Assembly: GCA_021775255.1 (NCBI GenBank)
Contig: JAJFIA010000014.1
Span: forward strand, 1-64,000
From: Roseovarius sp.
GTDB taxonomy: Bacteria > Pseudomonadota > Alphaproteobacteria > Rhodobacterales > Rhodobacteraceae
Direction of reading: 5' to 3'
Length of the DNA: 64,000 bases
A program made the translations under genes and the position numbers. A model generated the notes under the pieces. That model made no database searches and was not told the origin of the DNA. It worked only from the letters and a program-made list of their open reading frames with translations. Shown here one piece after another: positions 43,924 to 52,650 of this stretch (position 1 is its first letter; the number at the start of each line of letters is the position of its first letter).

Positions 43924-45144
43924 ATGATGAAAATCCGACGCGATCCGGCCCTTTTATATCTCGCGATTGGCCAGACACTCATCTGGGCCTCGATCTACTA
44001 TGTGTTTCCGGTTCTGTTGCTCAGGTGGGAAGATGATCTTGGCTGGTCGAAATCCGATCTGACGCTGGCCATCACGATGGCGCTGCTTGTGGCGGCGGTT
44101 GCATCGCCCGTTACCGGGCGGATCATCGACCGCGGGCAGGGGGCGGCGCTGATGGGATTGTCGGCGGCGCTGGGGGGGTTGGGGCTGATCCTGCTTTCAG
44201 GGGTCTGGGCGCTTTGGCAATTCTATCTGATCTGGATCATCCTCGGGTTTGCCATGGCCGGATGCCTGTATGAGCCATGTTTTGCCATCCTGACGCGGGC
44301 ACGGGGGGAGCAGGCGAAACGGGCGATCATCATCATCACGCTGGCCGCCGGGTTTGCCAGCACCCTGAGTTATCCGGTGATATATCTGCTGGCCGAATCC
44401 CTGGGGTGGCGCGGCGCGGTCCGGGCCGTTGCGGCGCTTGTCATCTTCGTGGTGGCCCCGCTTTTGTGGTTTGGGGCCGGAAAACTGGATACGGGGCGGG
44501 TCAAGCCGTTGGAAACCGCACGAAAAGCCCCGGCCTCACGGGCGTTTCTGAAGGCCCCTGCCTTTTGGTTTCTGGCCTCGGGTTTTACCTGTCTTGCGGT
44601 ATCCCAGGGCAGCATCATACATCATCTCTTCCCGATACTGGATGAGCGCGGCCTATCCGATGAAATGGCGGTTGTGATCGCGTCATTGATCGGGCCGATG
44701 CAGGTTGCCGGGCGGTTGGCGATGATGGCATCGGGGCGGTATCTTTCAACCCACGGCGTTGCGCTGGCGGCGTTTGCAGCGATGGCGCTTGCTGTTATCG
44801 TGCTGCTGCTCAGTGGCTCTTCACTGGCTTATCTGGCGGGTTTCGCAGTTATATTCGGAAGCGCCTATGGCACGGTCAGCATTCTGCGCCCCCTGCTGGC
44901 GCGCGAAATTCTGGGTGAGGTGGATTTTGGGGTGAAATCCGGGGCGCTGGCGCTGCCATATCTTGCCGGTACGGCACTGGCACCGTTCGTGGGGTCCGTG
45001 ATCTGGGGCCTGGGCGGGTATGATCTGTTGCTGATGCTGCTGGTGGGGATCCTCACATTGGGCGGGGTTATGTATCATAACGCCAATCGGCTGGCCGCGC
45101 GCGAGGCGTGCCTGCAAGGGCGCGAAGAGCGGCTACCGCGTTAA
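43924..45144 (+). CDS. MFS transporter
   Basis: A 406-residue inner-membrane protein with twelve predicted helices and major-facilitator features: the loop 2-3 motif GRIIDRGQG (about 63-71) and a long central loop before the second half. It resembles MFS permeases of small metabolites or drugs, but the substrate cannot be named. The ATG at 43924 (next to ATG 43927) follows AAGG closely; a TTG at 43879 would lie in the inverted repeat. It is preceded by a good promoter and palindromic sites. The 3' end overlaps the convergent retropepsin-like gene by 12 bp. Confidence 0.85.
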   Translation: MMKIRRDPALLYLAIGQTLIWASIYYVFPVLLLRWEDDLGWSKSDLTLAITMALLVAAVASPVTGRIIDRGQGAALMGLSAALGGLGLILLSGVWALWQFYLIWIILGFAMAGCLYEPCFAILTRARGEQAKRAIIIITLAAGFASTLSYPVIYLLAESLGWRGAVRAVAALVIFVVAPLLWFGAGKLDTGRVKPLETARKAPASRAFLKAPAFWFLASGFTCLAVSQGSIIHHLFPILDERGLSDEMAVVIASLIGPMQVAGRLAMMASGRYLSTHGVALAAFAAMALAVIVLLLSGSSLAYLAGFAVIFGSAYGTVSILRPLLAREILGEVDFGVKSGALALPYLAGTALAPFVGSVIWGLGGYDLLLMLLVGILTLGGVMYHNANRLAAREACLQGREERLPR

Positions 45145-45714
45145 CACCAGATACCCGCCGGAAAATTCGACGCTTGAAAAGCGTTGCAGATAGCTCATGC
45201 CCAGAAGCGATTGATCCATGACCCCCTGATTGACAACTGCGCGCAGGCCGGTGTCAACAATCGGGCCGATGCTGAGGCTGTCAAGCCGGATGGGCGCGGT
45301 TCGGACCTCGCCATTGGCGGTTGAGGCGGTGCCCAGATAGTTGAGCGTATCGGGATCAAGCCCCGCCGCGCGCGCGTCGGATTGCGTGAGGACAATATCA
45401 GAGGCCCCGGTATCAACCATGAAGCGCAGGGTTGTGCCATTGACCTTTGTGTTGACGTAATAATGCCCGTCAGCGGCGCGGCGCAGTTTGATCTGATTAT
45501 CCGCAATCACGCTGGCATAGGAGGGCTGAGCCGATTGGCGGATGTCGTCCCAAAGGCCAACGCCGGCGATCACCCCAAGGAAGATCAGCCCCCAGATCAT
45601 CGCCTGTTGCAGGGTTTTGCCAAGGTTTTTGCGATTACTGACCAGATATGATCCGGCAATCGCGACGACCAGAATGATCAGATAGGTCAGGCGGGCATTA
45701 TCGACATTTTCCAT
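45133..45714 (-). CDS. Retropepsin-like aspartic protease, membrane-anchored (TIGR02281 type)
   Basis: A 193-residue protein with two N-terminal membrane helices (about 8-23 and 40-53) and a periplasmic single-lobe aspartic protease domain: FMVDTGASDIVLT carries the catalytic DTGA (about 103-106) and LGMSYLQRF the later conserved turn. One lobe implies an active dimer, as in retropepsins. Alphaproteobacterial members of this family are mostly uncharacterised. The start is the ATG at 45714, with GAAAGG 8 bases upstream; the ATG at 45735 lacks one. Confidence 0.85.
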   Translation of the reverse strand: MENVDNARLTYLIILVVAIAGSYLVSNRKNLGKTLQQAMIWGLIFLGVIAGVGLWDDIRQSAQPSYASVIADNQIKLRRAADGHYYVNTKVNGTTLRFMVDTGASDIVLTQSDARAAGLDPDTLNYLGTASTANGEVRTAPIRLDSLSIGPIVDTGLRAVVNQGVMDQSLLGMSYLQRFSSVEFSGGYLVLTR

Positions 45715-45771
45715 GGGCGGCCTTTCAGGTTTCATCCTGAAATATAGGGGCAGTGGCGCGGTTTGAAAAGA

Positions 45772-46389
45772 TCAGCCCGCAAGGCCAAAGCCGCGTAGCC
45801 CATCGAGCACGAACTGCACCGCAAGTGCTGCCAGCAGCATCCCCAGCAAACGGGTGATCACGTTGATGCCGGTCTTGCCAAGGGCGCGCTCAAACAGGCT
45901 GGCGGTGAGGAACATCAAGAACACCAGCAGGATCACCGCCATCAACACCGCCACAACCCAGGCCCAGCCAGCCCAGCCCGGTTGCTGCCCGGTCAGAAGA
46001 ATGACCGAGGCAATCGCGCCAGGCCCGGCAATCAGCGGAATGGCAAGCGGAAAGACCGAAGGATCGGGGTGTTCCTCTTCTTCATTGCGATGCGCGCGGC
46101 GTTTGCTGCGGCGCTCAAACAGCATATCAAGGGCGGTGAGAAACAAAAGAATGCCGCCGGCGATGCGAAAGGCATGCATTGAGATGCCGACAAAGCCCAG
46201 AACGGATTCGCCAAAAGCGGCAAACACCATCAAAACGCCTGTACCGGTGAGGCAGGCGCGCAGGGCAATGGCGCGGCGCTGCGCCGGGCTCATCCCCTGG
46301 GTCAGGGCCACGAACATCGGGGTAAGGCCAAACGGATCAATGATCACCAATAGGGTGACAAAGGTGGTTATCAGAAAGGCGCTATCCAT
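45772..46389 (-). CDS. MarC-family integral membrane protein
   Basis: A 205-residue protein with six helices, matching the MarC/UPF0056 family (LLVIIDPFGLTPMFVALT near the start, PLAIPLIAGPGAIASVILL in the middle). A role in multiple antibiotic resistance was once proposed but not confirmed; function is unknown. A charged loop RRSKRRAHRNEEEEH (about 92-106) is in the centre. It starts directly after the ABC-F gene's stop with no gap, so both are on one mRNA. Confidence 0.88.
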   Translation of the reverse strand: MDSAFLITTFVTLLVIIDPFGLTPMFVALTQGMSPAQRRAIALRACLTGTGVLMVFAAFGESVLGFVGISMHAFRIAGGILLFLTALDMLFERRSKRRAHRNEEEEHPDPSVFPLAIPLIAGPGAIASVILLTGQQPGWAGWAWVVAVLMAVILLVFLMFLTASLFERALGKTGINVITRLLGMLLAALAVQFVLDGLRGFGLAG

Positions 46390-48237
46390 TCATCCCTCGG
46401 CCCGTTCCAGTTTGTCCTGTGCCTTGAGCCATAACGCCTCGGCCCTCTCAAGGCCATCCATGACCTCGCTGTATTTCTTTTGCCAGCCTGTGGCCTCCTG
46501 TACGCGGTCCTCGTCGTAAATCCGGGGATCGGCCAGTTTTTTGGCAATACGGTCGCTCATATCATTAAGCTTTTCAAGGCGTTGTTCGCATCTCTTAACC
46601 TCCTGACGCAGGGCCAGAATGGCATCGCGCGAGGGGCGTTTTCTGGGCGCTTTGGCTTTGGCCGGCTTTTGCGCCTTGTCCCCATTCAAGAGCATCTGCC
46701 GGTAGCTTTCCAGATCCCCCTCGTAAGGATTGACCGAGCCGTCTTTCACCAGCCAGAGGCGATCGGCCACCAGATTCAGAAGATGCATGTCGTGGCTGAC
46801 CAGAATGACAGCGCCGGAATAGGCGGTAAGCGCCTCAACCAGCGCTTCGCGGCTCTCGATATCAAGGTGGTTGGTGGGCTCATCGAGGATCAGGATATGC
46901 GGCGCATCGAGCGTGGCCAGCATCAGGCTGAGCCGCGCCTTTTGCCCGCCTGAAAGCTTGCCCACCAGGGTTTCCGCCTGATCTGCGCCAATGCCAAAGC
47001 CGCCCAGCCGCGCCCGCAGGCGCGGTGGGGTCTCATTGGGGCGCATCCGGCGGATGTGATCTATGGGGGTTTCATCAATATGCAGCTCATCCACCTGATG
47101 CTGCGCGAAATAGCCGACCCGCAGCTTGGACGCCTTGATCATGCGCCCTTGTATAAGATCAAGTTTGTCCGCCAAGAGCTTGGAAAGAGTGGATTTTCCC
47201 TGTCCGTTACGGCCCAGCAAAGCGATCCGGTCATCCTGATCAATCCGCAGATCAAGGCGTGACAGAATAGCCTTGCCATCATAACCGACGACCCCGTCTT
47301 CGATGCGGATGATCGGCGGTGACAGCTCCTCGGGTTCGGGGAAGGTAAAGCGCTTGAGCGCGGCTTCCTTGGGTGAGGTGATCGGCTTGAGCTTGGCGAT
47401 CATTTTCAGCCGCGATTGCGCCTGCACCGCTTTGCTGGCCTTGGCGCGGAAGCGATCCACGAAACTTTGCAGATGGGCGCGCCGGGCGTCTTGTTTCTTG
47501 GCCTCGGATTCGGCCGCTGCCAGACGCGCGGCGCGGGTTTCGGCGAAGGTATCGTAATTGCCCTGATAGAGCGTCAGTTTGCGGTCTTCCAGATGCAGGA
47601 TTGAGCCGACAGCGCGGTTAAGCAACCCGCGATCATGGCTGATGATCAGCACCGTATGCGGGTAGCGCGCGAGATAGCTTTCCAGCCACAGCGCGCCTTC
47701 AAGATCAAGATAGTTGGTCGGCTCATCAAGCAATAAAAGATCAGGTTGCGAAAACAGCACCGCCGCCAGCGCCACCCGCATCCGCCAGCCGCCCGAGAAG
47801 GCGGAACAGGGCATTTTCTGCTCATCCGCCGTAAAACCAAGGCCGCGCAACACCGATGAGGCGCGCGCCTCGGCCGACCAGGCATCAATATCGGCCAGAC
47901 GGGTCTGAATATCGGCAATCCGGGCGCTGTCATGGGCGGTTTCCGATTCGGCCAGCAATTTGGCACGCTCAATATCGGCGGCCAGAACCGTATCAATCAG
48001 CGAGACCTCATTGCCCGGCACCTCCTGCGCCACGCCGCCGATGCGGGCGCGGTTGGGCAGGGATATTTTGCCGCCCTCCAACGCCAGTTCGCCGCGGATC
48101 AGGCGGAAAAGCGTGGTTTTGCCGGTGCCATTGCGGCCAACGATGCCCACCTTGTGGCCATCTGGGATATTGGCCGAGGCGTTCACAATCAGCGGCCGGC
48201 CCGCGACGGAATAGGATATATCATTTATGCGCAACAT
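46390..48237 (-). CDS. ABC-F family ATPase (ribosome-associated)
   Basis: A 615-residue soluble protein with two ATPase domains and no membrane segments. Domain 1: GRNGTGKTT, SGGWRMRVALA, LDEPTNYLD. Domain 2: GRNGQGKST, SGGQKARLSL, LDEPTNHLD. Between them is the P-site-interaction linker (about 235-295, KKQDARRAHLQSF...KASKAVQAQSRLK), and a C-terminal basic coiled coil (about 535-615). This fits YheS/Uup-type translation factors that rescue stalled ribosomes, not a transporter. I start at the ATG at 48237 (MLRINDISYS); ATG 48273 adds twelve unlikely residues. marC abuts its stop. Confidence 0.92.
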   Translation of the reverse strand: MLRINDISYSVAGRPLIVNASANIPDGHKVGIVGRNGTGKTTLFRLIRGELALEGGKISLPNRARIGGVAQEVPGNEVSLIDTVLAADIERAKLLAESETAHDSARIADIQTRLADIDAWSAEARASSVLRGLGFTADEQKMPCSAFSGGWRMRVALAAVLFSQPDLLLLDEPTNYLDLEGALWLESYLARYPHTVLIISHDRGLLNRAVGSILHLEDRKLTLYQGNYDTFAETRAARLAAAESEAKKQDARRAHLQSFVDRFRAKASKAVQAQSRLKMIAKLKPITSPKEAALKRFTFPEPEELSPPIIRIEDGVVGYDGKAILSRLDLRIDQDDRIALLGRNGQGKSTLSKLLADKLDLIQGRMIKASKLRVGYFAQHQVDELHIDETPIDHIRRMRPNETPPRLRARLGGFGIGADQAETLVGKLSGGQKARLSLMLATLDAPHILILDEPTNHLDIESREALVEALTAYSGAVILVSHDMHLLNLVADRLWLVKDGSVNPYEGDLESYRQMLLNGDKAQKPAKAKAPRKRPSRDAILALRQEVKRCEQRLEKLNDMSDRIAKKLADPRIYDEDRVQEATGWQKKYSEVMDGLERAEALWLKAQDKLERAEG

Positions 48238-48376
48238 GGCCCCCCGCATGACGCAATGGCGCGGCGGCGTCAATCATTGGCTTTTCAAGCATTGAACCCC
48301 GTGTTATCGGGGCCGCAATTCTTTTAGGGGCAGGGCGTTGTGCCACGCCCGGAATTCAACTGGAAAAGAGGCTGAC

Positions 48377-48799
48377 ATGGCGATTGAACGCACCCTGAGC
48401 ATCATCAAACCCGATGCAACCAAACGCAATCTGACCGGCAAGATCAATGCCAAATTCGAAGACGCAGGCCTGCGTATCGTGGCGCAAAAGCGTATTCACC
48501 TGACACCGGCACAGGCCGGGCAGTTTTATGCGGTACATGCCGAACGGCCGTTTTACGGCGAATTGTGCGAATTCATGGCATCCGAGCCGGTTGTTGTGCA
48601 GGTTCTGGAAGGCGAAGGCGCGATTGCCAAGAACCGCGAAGTGATGGGGGCCACCAATCCGGCAGACGCGGCGCCGGGCACCATCCGGGCGGAATTTGCT
48701 GAATCCGTTGGCGAAAACTCGGTGCATGGCTCGGACGCGCCGAAAACAGCAGCCGAAGAGATTGCCTATTTCTTCTCGGGTCTGGAATTGGTTGGCTAA
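48377..48799 (+). CDS. ndk: Nucleoside diphosphate kinase
   Basis: A 140-residue enzyme moving the gamma-phosphate between nucleoside di- and triphosphates. It begins [20 protein letters not shown] and has the active-site signature with the phospho-histidine in [16 protein letters not shown] (NxxHGSD). The start is the ATG at 48377 with AAAGAGG upstream; the open frame from 48338 lacks this. Followed by a strong terminator. Confidence 0.97.
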   Translation: MAIERTLSIIKPDATKRNLTGKINAKFEDAGLRIVAQKRIHLTPAQAGQFYAVHAERPFYGELCEFMASEPVVVQVLEGEGAIAKNREVMGATNPADAAPGTIRAEFAESVGENSVHGSDAPKTAAEEIAYFFSGLELVG

Positions 48800-48822
48800 G
48801 CCTGCCAGCAGACCAAAAGATT

Positions 48823-48859
48823 AAAGGCCGTGTCCCCAAAAGGGCGCGGCCTTATTTTT
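48823..48859. terminator. Bidirectional terminator between ndk and the 47-residue gene
   Basis: AAGGCCG...CGGCCTT stem with TGTCCCC/GGGCG inside, followed on the plus strand by ATTTTTG and on the minus strand by TTAATCTTTT. It can end both ndk and the convergent small gene. Confidence 0.75.
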
Positions 48860-48860
48860 G

Positions 48861-49004
48861 TCAGATACTGGCGTAATCGGTAAAAACCGGCTTTGGCTGA
48901 GGCTTTTGTTCAGGCGGCTGTTGGCTGGGTTGCGCCTGTGATTGTGCCTGAGCGGATGGGTTTGCGGCACCCTTTTCGGGCGTCGGGGAAGTTGAAACTG
49001 CCAT
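48861..49004 (-). CDS. 47-residue Pro/Gln-rich small protein
   Basis: A short frame with ATG at 49002-49004, a good GGAGC ribosome-binding site 7 bases before it, and TGA at 48861-48863. The product starts MAVSTSPTPEKGAANPSAQ, has a middle of Ala, Gln and Pro (QAQSQAQPSQQPPEQKPQP) and ends PKPVFTDYASI. It has no cysteine, no signal peptide and no hydrophobic helix, so it should be a disordered cytoplasmic peptide. The ending with aromatic and acidic residues looks more conserved than the linker. A terminator lies immediately after. No family recognised. Confidence 0.55.
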   Translation of the reverse strand: MAVSTSPTPEKGAANPSAQAQSQAQPSQQPPEQKPQPKPVFTDYASI

Positions 49005-49148
49005 TTTAATGCTCCTTTTTATGGGGCATCGGCCAGATAGTACCTGTCCGGCACCCTAGGATTGTCCTTTGAGCTAAACAGGGGATGTTGGCTGTGGAAA
49101 GGCTGAATTACGGCAATTAAATGAATATGTTAGAAGATGATAATTTTG

Positions 49149-49997
49149 TCACGCCTGATCCGTGCTTGATAATTTGGCCACAAGGGGGCTGAACCACCTC
49201 CAGTTGCGGGCAGCGCTATCATTGACGATCAGGGTTTTCTTGCGGCTGTAAACCGGAGCATCGGCGAGCACATGAAGCTGCCCGGATTGAACATAGGGCT
49301 GCGCCAGGGTTTGCGGCAGATAGGCCGAGCCGCCGCGCGCCAACAGGTGGTTGAGCGCCCATTCCGAGGCGTCAAAGCTGATCCTTGCAATGCCTGCATC
49401 ATGATAGCTTTCGCCGTGCTGGTGGCGGTATTCCTCGCCGTGATCGACAAAGATATAGCCCGGATCAGCCTTGATCGGGGTATCGGGCCGGTTGGAATAG
49501 AGCACCAGTTCTTCAGGCGGTAAGGCATGCGCCGTCTGATCGCCGCGGGTTATGGTATCAAAGGTCAGGATCACATCAACCATGCCCGAGGTCAGCCAGC
49601 CCCCCAGTTCATCACCACTGCCCCGATGCACCGAAACAGCCATTTCCGGATGGCCCGAGATGACCCCTTCAAAAAACGCCTTTCCCGGCCCCGGCCAGAG
49701 ATCCGGCGCGCAGCCGAAGGTGCAGACCGATTGCAGCCCGGCGGGCAGGCCCGTCTCATAGCGCGCTTGCCGCCACAGACCTGTCATGATGCGGGCATAA
49801 CGCAACATTTTGGTGCCTGCGGGGGTAAGGGTGACGCCGGATTTTTTACGGATCAGCAGGGTTTGGCCAAGTTCATCTTCGAGGGTTTTGAGCCGCGCGG
49901 TGATGGTGGATTGCGTCACGTTCAGCTTTTGCGAGGCGCGCACGAGGCTGCCACAATCGACGATGGCAAGAAAGGTTTGCAAAGAGGTGAGGTTCAT
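49149..49997 (-). CDS. LysR-family transcriptional regulator
   Basis: A 282-residue regulator: N-terminal winged helix-turn-helix (about 1-60, ASQKLNVTQSTITARLKTLEDELG) and a periplasmic-binding-like effector domain (about 90-282). The effector is unknown. It is divergent from the aldehyde dehydrogenase gene across 117 bp that hold a dyad, so it most likely controls that gene set. I start at the ATG at 49997 (MNLTSLQTFLAIVD), the family's usual beginning; the frame stays open upstream to 50324 only as a shadow of the neighbour gene. Confidence 0.9.
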   Translation of the reverse strand: MNLTSLQTFLAIVDCGSLVRASQKLNVTQSTITARLKTLEDELGQTLLIRKKSGVTLTPAGTKMLRYARIMTGLWRQARYETGLPAGLQSVCTFGCAPDLWPGPGKAFFEGVISGHPEMAVSVHRGSGDELGGWLTSGMVDVILTFDTITRGDQTAHALPPEELVLYSNRPDTPIKADPGYIFVDHGEEYRHQHGESYHDAGIARISFDASEWALNHLLARGGSAYLPQTLAQPYVQSGQLHVLADAPVYSRKKTLIVNDSAARNWRWFSPLVAKLSSTDQA

Positions 49998-50020
49998 GGC
50001 GGCCTGATAATTCGGTATAT

Positions 50021-50034
50021 CTGCATATTTGCAG
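50021..50034. promoter_or_regulatory. Candidate LysR operator CTGCA-TATT-TGCAG
   Basis: A perfect 5-bp-arm dyad between the LysR and aldehyde dehydrogenase genes, flanked by ATAATTC on both sides. A second dyad ATTGCCGG-GCA-CCGGCAAT lies at 50074-50092, 22 bases before the dehydrogenase start. Confidence 0.5.
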
Positions 50035-50114
50035 CAAAATAATTCAATTTCAAGAAGTGTTGTTTTGTGGCAGATTGCCGGGCACCGGCAATGCGCAACA
50101 GGACGGGAAAAAAG

Positions 50115-51587
50115 ATGGCCAAATCTTACTCGATGCTGATTGACGGGGCTTGGGTCGCGGCTTCGGATGGCGGCACGTTCCCCACGATCAACCCCGTGAC
50201 CGAAAAGATTTGGGCCAACGCGCCCGAGGCCACGCAAGCGGATGTGGACCGCGCGGTGAATGCCGCACACAAGGCGGGCACAAGCGGGCCGTGGGCCAGG
50301 ATGACGCCCACCGAGCGCGGCCATTGCCTGCGGCGGCTGGGGGATTTGCTGGCGGACAGGTCGGAAGTGCTGGGCGAGGTGGAGACGCGCGACACTGGCA
50401 AGATGTTCAAGGAAACCCGCTGGCAGGCGAAGTATATATCAGAGTTTTTCCATTTCTATGCCGGGGCGGCGGATAAAATTCATGGCGAGACTTTGCCGGT
50501 GGACAAGCCGGATTTGTTTGTTTTCACGCATCGTGAACCCTTGGGGGTGATTGCCGCCGTGGTGCCGTGGAATTCGCAGTTGTTTCTGGCCGCCGTGAAG
50601 CTTGGCCCGGCACTGGCGGCGGGCAATACCGTGGTGCTGAAGGCGTCGGAACATGCGCCTGCGGCGATGCTGGAATTTGGCGCGCTGTTTGCCAAGGCCG
50701 GGTTTCCGCCGGGCGTTGTCAATATCATCACCGGCCACGGCGAGCCTTGTGGCAGGGCGCTGACAAGTCATCCGCTGGTGGCGCGGATTTCCTTTACCGG
50801 CGGGCCGGGGGCGGCGAAACATGTGCTGCAAAATTCGTGCAATAACTTTGCTCAGGTCAGCCTGGAACTGGGCGGCAAATCGCCTTTCATCGTGTTTGAC
50901 GATGCCGATCTTGAAAGTGCGGTCAATGGCTCGGTTGCGGGGATTTTTGGCGCGTCCGGGCAAAGTTGCGTGGCAGGGTCACGGCTGATTGTGCATGAGG
51001 ATGTGGCCGATGAATTTCTGGCGCGTCTGGGGAAGATTGCAGGCGGTATCCGCATTGGTGATCCGATGGCAGAGACCACCGAAATGGGGCCGCTTTGCAC
51101 CCGTGGACAGCTTGAAAACATCGAGCGCGAGGTGGCGCTGGCGATTGAGCAAGGGGGCAGGGTGCTTTGTGGCGGCAAGCGGGCCGAGGCGGGTGAGATG
51201 TTTTATGAACCCACGATCATTGACTGCCCCTCGCCCGATTTGCAGATTGTCGATACCGAGCTTTTTGGCCCGGTTTTATGCGTGCTGCGCTTCAAGACCG
51301 AGCCGCAGGCGCTGGCGCTGGCCAATGATACAAAACATGGGCTGGCGGCGGGGATATTCACCCGCGACAGTGCCCGCGCCCTGCGGATGTCAAAGGCGGT
51401 GCGCGCCGGGATTGTCTGGGTCAATACCTACCGGGTGATCTCGCCGGTGGCGGAGTTTGGCGGCATCAAGGCCTCGGGCTATGGCCGCGAAAGCGGGTTT
51501 CAGGCGGTCTATGATTACACAAGGCCCAAGACGGTATGGATGAACAGCTCGGATGCGCCTTTGGCCAATCCGTTTCAGATGCGGTGA
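50115..51587 (+). CDS. Aldehyde dehydrogenase
   Basis: A 490-residue NAD(P)-dependent enzyme oxidising an aldehyde to its acid. Conserved parts are VVPWNSQLFLAA (cofactor loop), the catalytic glutamate in LELGGKSPFIV (about 251), the nucleophile cysteine in GQSCVAGSRL (about 284) and ELFGPVLCV. It is closest in feel to betaine-aldehyde or gamma-aminobutyraldehyde-type dehydrogenases, but the substrate is not certain. It heads a three-gene set with the LLM oxidoreductase 15 bp on and the alpha/beta hydrolase. I start at the ATG at 50115, just after GGGAAAAAAG. Confidence 0.9.
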   Translation: MAKSYSMLIDGAWVAASDGGTFPTINPVTEKIWANAPEATQADVDRAVNAAHKAGTSGPWARMTPTERGHCLRRLGDLLADRSEVLGEVETRDTGKMFKETRWQAKYISEFFHFYAGAADKIHGETLPVDKPDLFVFTHREPLGVIAAVVPWNSQLFLAAVKLGPALAAGNTVVLKASEHAPAAMLEFGALFAKAGFPPGVVNIITGHGEPCGRALTSHPLVARISFTGGPGAAKHVLQNSCNNFAQVSLELGGKSPFIVFDDADLESAVNGSVAGIFGASGQSCVAGSRLIVHEDVADEFLARLGKIAGGIRIGDPMAETTEMGPLCTRGQLENIEREVALAIEQGGRVLCGGKRAEAGEMFYEPTIIDCPSPDLQIVDTELFGPVLCVLRFKTEPQALALANDTKHGLAAGIFTRDSARALRMSKAVRAGIVWVNTYRVISPVAEFGGIKASGYGRESGFQAVYDYTRPKTVWMNSSDAPLANPFQMR

Positions 51588-51602
51588 GAAAAGGAAAAGC
51601 AG

Positions 51603-52649
51603 ATGAAATTTCAACTGGCGATCAATCTTGAGAGGATGCATCCGGGAACGGATATCAAAGCGGTGCGCGATCACACGCTGGAGATGGTCAAAATGGCCGA
51701 TGCGGCGGGGTTTGAGATTGCCTGGGCGGCCGAGCATCACGCGATGGAGATGACGATAGCGCCCAACCCGTTTCAGATCCTCACATGGTGGGGCGATCAT
51801 GCCAGGAAAATCCGGCTTGGCGTCGGCGTGGTCAATGCCGCCTACTGGCATCCGATCGACCTGGCCGGAGAGGCCGCATTTCTGGATCTGATCAGCGACG
51901 GGCGGCTGGAATTCGGCATTGGATCAGGTGCCTATCAGCGCGAATTTGACCGCATGAAGCCGGGGCTGGATCAGCGTGACAGCTATCGCTACATGCAGGA
52001 GATGCTGCCGGTGGTGCAAAAGCTGTGGCAGGGCGATTATGCGCATAATGGCGAATTCTGGCAGTTTCCAAGCGCCACATCCTGCCCCAAGCCGGTGCAG
52101 AAAGAGGTGCCCGTCTGGGTCGCCGCTCGCGCGCCGATCACATTTGATTATGCGGTGGAGCATGGCTGCAATATCATGAGCTGGCCGCTGACGATGCCGT
52201 TTTCCGAGGTGGAAACCTATCGCGCGCGGCTGGATGATTCGATTGCCAAGAACGGCGGCAAATTTGATGGCCGCTGGGCGATGATGCGGCACACGGCGGT
52301 CTATGACACTGAGGCCGACCGCAAATCGGCAATGGATGCGATCCGGGTCGTGCTGGGGCAGTTTGGCAATCTGATGATGAAATCGGGCGATGTGGTGAAT
52401 GGCTTCCCCGACCGGGTGCCGCTGGAAAGCCTTGAGGGCAATGCGCGGGTGGACCCGGAAATGCTTGAGGAAAACCTGATGTTTGGCAGCCCCGATCAGG
52501 TGATTGAAAAGCTGAAGATGTATGAAAAGATCGGCGTTGACGGGTTTATTTACTATGCCTCGATGGGCCTGGGACTGGATCAGCAGAAACGCTCACTTGA
52601 ATTGTTCATCTCGCAGGTGATGCCGGAATTTGCCTTTGGGGGCAGTTAA
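51603..52649 (+). CDS. LLM-class flavin-dependent oxidoreductase
   Basis: A 348-residue luciferase-like monooxygenase (TIM-barrel). Typical are EIAWAAEHHAMEMTIAPNP (EHH loop), GVGVVNAAYWHP and DGRLEFGIGSGAYQREF. Such enzymes need reduced FMN from a separate flavin reductase, which is not in this window. It probably oxygenates a substrate (an amine, sulfide or ketone) whose product the neighbours handle. Preceded by AAAAGGA; the hydrolase gene follows one base after its stop. Confidence 0.87.
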   Translation: MKFQLAINLERMHPGTDIKAVRDHTLEMVKMADAAGFEIAWAAEHHAMEMTIAPNPFQILTWWGDHARKIRLGVGVVNAAYWHPIDLAGEAAFLDLISDGRLEFGIGSGAYQREFDRMKPGLDQRDSYRYMQEMLPVVQKLWQGDYAHNGEFWQFPSATSCPKPVQKEVPVWVAARAPITFDYAVEHGCNIMSWPLTMPFSEVETYRARLDDSIAKNGGKFDGRWAMMRHTAVYDTEADRKSAMDAIRVVLGQFGNLMMKSGDVVNGFPDRVPLESLEGNARVDPEMLEENLMFGSPDQVIEKLKMYEKIGVDGFIYYASMGLGLDQQKRSLELFISQVMPEFAFGGS

Positions 52650-52650
52650 A

